DNA from: Tubiluchus corallicola
Lineage: Eukaryota; Priapulida; Priapulimorpha; Priapulimorphida; Tubiluchidae
Assembly (NCBI GenBank): GCA_030141605.1
Contig: JAQGDQ010000207.1
Span: forward strand, 254,026 to 318,025
DNA: 64,000 bases
Reading direction: 5' to 3'
A program made the translations under genes and the position numbers. Positions 61,190 through 64,000 of this stretch are shown in pieces; position 1 is the first letter of the stretch; every line of letters starts with the position of its first letter. Under the pieces are notes generated by a model. That model worked only from the letters and a program-made list of their open reading frames with translations. It searched no databases and was not told the DNA's origin.

Positions 61190-64000
61190 GTATGCTTTTT
61201 CTCACAGCTAACTTTATAATTTATCATAATAATTACTAGGTTCAAAATGGTTTCGTTTGGATACCTTCTTGTCATACCAAGAAGTAGCAGCAGCCCTGTA
61301 ATGACGTGACTATTTTGACACAATTTATTGGAAATTATTCACCAAAAATAGGCCTTTTACTGTATATCCAAGGGTTGTAAAACAAATATATTCAAACTAA
61401 AAGTAGGCCCAGCCATTTATTCTTAGTTAAACTTGCTTACTTCCTTCAAAGCAGTTCACCAAAAAATGAAGCCTATTCATTTGTTCTCAGCTAAACTTAC
61501 GTACTTACTTCATTCATAGCAGTTCACCAAAAAGGAGACCAATGCATTTAGCTTACTACTTATTTACCAAAAAGTAGGTCGATCCATTTACTCTTATTTA
61601 AATCTTAGTAAGGATTTCTGGTTTGTTCCCCTAGTCTGGATAAACCTCCAAAATTTATGAACTTACCAGATTGTAGAAAACTACAGTTTTTACGACGCCA
61701 AATGACATTATTATGCAGCAAAGATAAAGGCACCTTATTCATCTGCTAATTTAATGTTTTCACATTCTCATGCAGTTGGTATTTAATGATCATGGTGTGG
61801 TTGTATTTTACAATGCTTCTCAAGATCCATCGGGACGATATACTAAAAATAAAGCTAAACGTTTGACAGGTAAGTTAATTAATTTGAATATAATTGTACA
61901 GTTTAATAAGAACTAAGCGACTGGCCGGTAGGACTCGTTCTTTTCAATGTAGTCTCTGTGACTGATCTTCAGTCTACATAAGTGGGCACAACTTAACATT
62001 ACATTTCACAACTTAATTATTTTTAATTATTGTCAAGATGGTTACAAACCCGCAATTAATAGAGTTTTTATATCAAACTTTGAAAAGCAGGATTCCAGTG
62101 ATTCTAACCAATTTTATTAATTTTCATTTTAAATAATTTTGAGCATAAATTTCCCGTGGATAATTAATTAATTATTTATAAACTTAATGTCAAGATTATT
62201 ATTAATGATTGGTCAAACACTGTAAATGCTGAAACTGGCTGGGATGAACTTTGGACTGTCATGATCGCTGCGGAACATGGTAGTCTAGCGGCCATGAGTA
62301 TCTATGCGCATCTTCTGCCTTACATAGGCAAAAGGTCTCTGGTTCAAATCCAGGCTATTTTTCAACTTTTCGTATTTTCAAAGTTTGGTTTTAAAACTCA
62401 AGTAATGGTGGACTTGAATTACTACGAGGCAGCCGGGAAACCCATTTAAGGAAATGAACCAGTGCAAGTAAGCAAACAATACTTTACACCTGCGTCTTCT
62501 TACTAACTTTTTTTTCTTGGAGTAACATGAAATTGCGGTGTATTAAACAAATCAAAGCGGAAATTTAACGAAACATTTAATGCAACAGTACTGTTTTGTT
62601 AAGATCCAAGTGACCCAGGTAAAAATAGCAGTTATATTGTCTAAAAAGTACAACGTTTTCAGTTGATATTTGTTTAGGTGAAACGTGTAAAGTCTGGGCA
62701 GAACTCTCTACGCGACACCGTTTATTTTTTACTGCTTTTTTGCAGGTTATTGGCGTTTTGTTTATTATTTCTTAGCTGTATCACTAGAACGATTGTACCC
62801 TTGTACTCTGCCTTTCCTACGTCGAAATCTTCATATTCAAATAATACACGTGTGTATTGTTTTTGATTGAGTTAACTATTTCGGCAGTTGTTCACATATT
62901 AAAACTGTAGACGTTTACTGCAGAGCAGAATTAATACTGAATTAATATAAGTCCAGTCCTTTAGGACACACGTCTCTTTACTACTGGCCGGTCCTTGGAC
63001 CTGGGTCATGGTATCTACGCGTCAAGTGAATTTTATTTCAACATCGTAATTAGTCTTTCTAAATATTGATGTTTAGCTTGTAGTTTGAATTTTGTGTATA
63101 ATTGTATTTTATGCTATATGGAAGAAAAGTCAGAAATAAACGTGTCTATCTATCTTTGAATGGCAAGTCAGGCTTGCTGACCAATTTTCAGCTCTGTTTT
63201 CAGAAAATTATCTACTAGGATAATCATAGTAACGGTAAGCCTATATCAACCTCAATGCGTCAGATTCTCAATTTTTACTGTAGCTCATCGACCAGCAATG
63301 TTCATCTTCTGCTAATCTCTTTCCCAATAACTGAATTTTTTTAGTTTACAGTTCAGTTTCTATGCTATTATCTTTTGCTACCATACTGACTCTAAAGCAG
63401 ATTTGTAAAAGCGTTCCATGGCTATCTATGTATAGGAAGGGGAGTGTCTTAAATGTGTATTAGAAAATCGCGCCAGCAGCCTCATGAAGCAAAGTTTAAT
63501 CACACTAAAATCACGAGCTGCCAAAGTTTCAGTTTAGTTCATTGATGTTCTTTTGAAACACCCGATATGTGGTTCCAAAGTAACCTGAGATGTGAAGCAG
63601 AGTGAAATGTGGTACACTCATAATTCTCCTGCATTTTTCTATTTCAGCTCCAACATATGAGGACCTACAATGTCACTATTCCCTTATCGGTCTCTTCTTA
63701 AAGTCATTGTATAAACATGGGCGACTAACTGACATGGAAATTAAAGTCGAAAACCAGACTTTCTACGCCCACAAGGTAGTTTTGGTCTGTCGTTCCGAAT
63801 TCTTTGCCAACATTTTCCGACGCAAGACCCGCTCGGCTGCCCTAAAGGTGCAGCAGGTCAAACTGGAAAATATGAACCCGGATGCAGTAAGGATAATTCT
63901 GGAATATTTCTACAGCGGCAAGTTGGAAGCAAACGCAAACAACGTCAGTCAAGTCGAACAAGCAGCAAGAAAGCTTGGAGTTAAAGAAGCAATAGAATGT
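61061..64000 (+). CDS. Gene F: BTB-containing KLHL-type protein (3' partial)
   Basis: Exons 61061-61189, 61776-61869 and 63648 to beyond the window; 192 codons so far. Exon 1 opens MEEDILTAINL and ends phase 0, exon 2 ends phase 1, and exon 3 starts the BTB, the same phase series as gene D. The BTB is the most canonical in the array: SLYKHGRLTDMEIKVENQTF, then AHKVVLVCRSEFFANIF and ILEYFYSGKLEA. BACK and Kelch are presumed downstream from the family pattern but not seen. The start is the first ATG of an open exon; no in-frame upstream ATG competes. Confidence 0.85.
61330..61610. repeat. Degenerate tandem repeat in gene F intron 1
   Basis: About four diverged units of 65-80 bp, marked by CACCAAAAA...TAGGCC, CCATTTATTCTTAG and ACTTGCTTACTT. 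Not part of any element I recognise. Confidence 0.7.
61776..61869 (+). CDS. Gene F exon 2: N-terminal extension
   Basis: Acceptor CTCATGCAG, donor GTAAGT; encodes LVFNDHGVVVFYNAS and a basic end. No recognised domain. Confidence 0.78.
61870..63647. other. Gene F intron 2
   Basis: AT-rich; a tRNA-like relic may lie at about 62255-62360 (GGTTCAAATCC B box, followed by a T run). Otherwise nothing recognised. Confidence 0.35.
63648..64000 (+). CDS. Gene F exon 3: BTB domain, runs off the window
   Basis: Acceptor TTCTATTTCAG. The first residues (APTYED) parallel the [10 protein letters not shown] start of gene D exon 3, supporting both acceptors. Confidence 0.9.

Overview
This is a metazoan, probably marine-invertebrate, genomic segment. 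It is AT-rich and intron-rich, with canonical GT-AG introns, long trinucleotide microsatellites, a tRNA-derived SINE, L2/CR1-like LINE 3' ends and several families of short inverted-repeat DNA elements. No bacterial, plasmid or viral gene organisation is visible. I cannot name the phylum from the sequence alone.

Every protein-coding gene I can support is on the + strand and belongs to one tandem family of BTB-BACK-Kelch (KLHL-type) genes. These proteins normally act as substrate adaptors of Cullin-3 E3 ubiquitin ligases: the BTB binds Cul3, BACK (with the 3-box) positions the complex, and the six-bladed Kelch propeller binds the substrate. I reassembled exons by hand from splice signals, reading-frame phase and paralogue comparison. 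All closed models are divisible by three. In order: A (6-14025, 5' end outside the window): long disordered linker plus six-blade Kelch. B (17372-22859): short linker plus intact Kelch, with no BTB or BACK. C (25983-28591): a linker-type exon carrying 26 copies of a 15-residue repeat, then a stop and a poly(A) signal, with no BTB, BACK or Kelch. D (32237-48154): complete, 11 exons, 1086 aa. E (49062-57031): complete, 11 exons, 705 aa. F (61061-64000+): first three exons ending inside the BTB domain, 3' part outside the window.

The most interesting arrangement is A-B-C. All three start with a linker exon whose best acceptor is phase 1, the same phase as the linker exon of complete gene D. B and C have no amino-terminal domains in the several kilobases before them. 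A and C share a conserved linker block of about 130 residues. One reading is a single transcription unit in which an upstream BTB-BACK head is spliced to alternative 3' cassettes (Kelch A, Kelch B, or the repeat tail C). The alternative is partial tandem duplicates that have separate promoters or are dying. Long-read RNA data would decide.

Non-coding space: gene A introns hold a roughly 930-bp trinucleotide array, two LINE 3' ends facing each other, an AAGCC-terminal inverted-repeat element, two related MITE-like elements, a 362-bp foldback and an AGATG satellite. Two inverted copies of a TTAA-flanked element bracket the Kelch exons of B, and a third copy is in gene D. Gene D introns carry three AAGCC elements and a hexamer array. 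The spacer after E holds a tRNA-Gly-type SINE. Between these I see no further genes.
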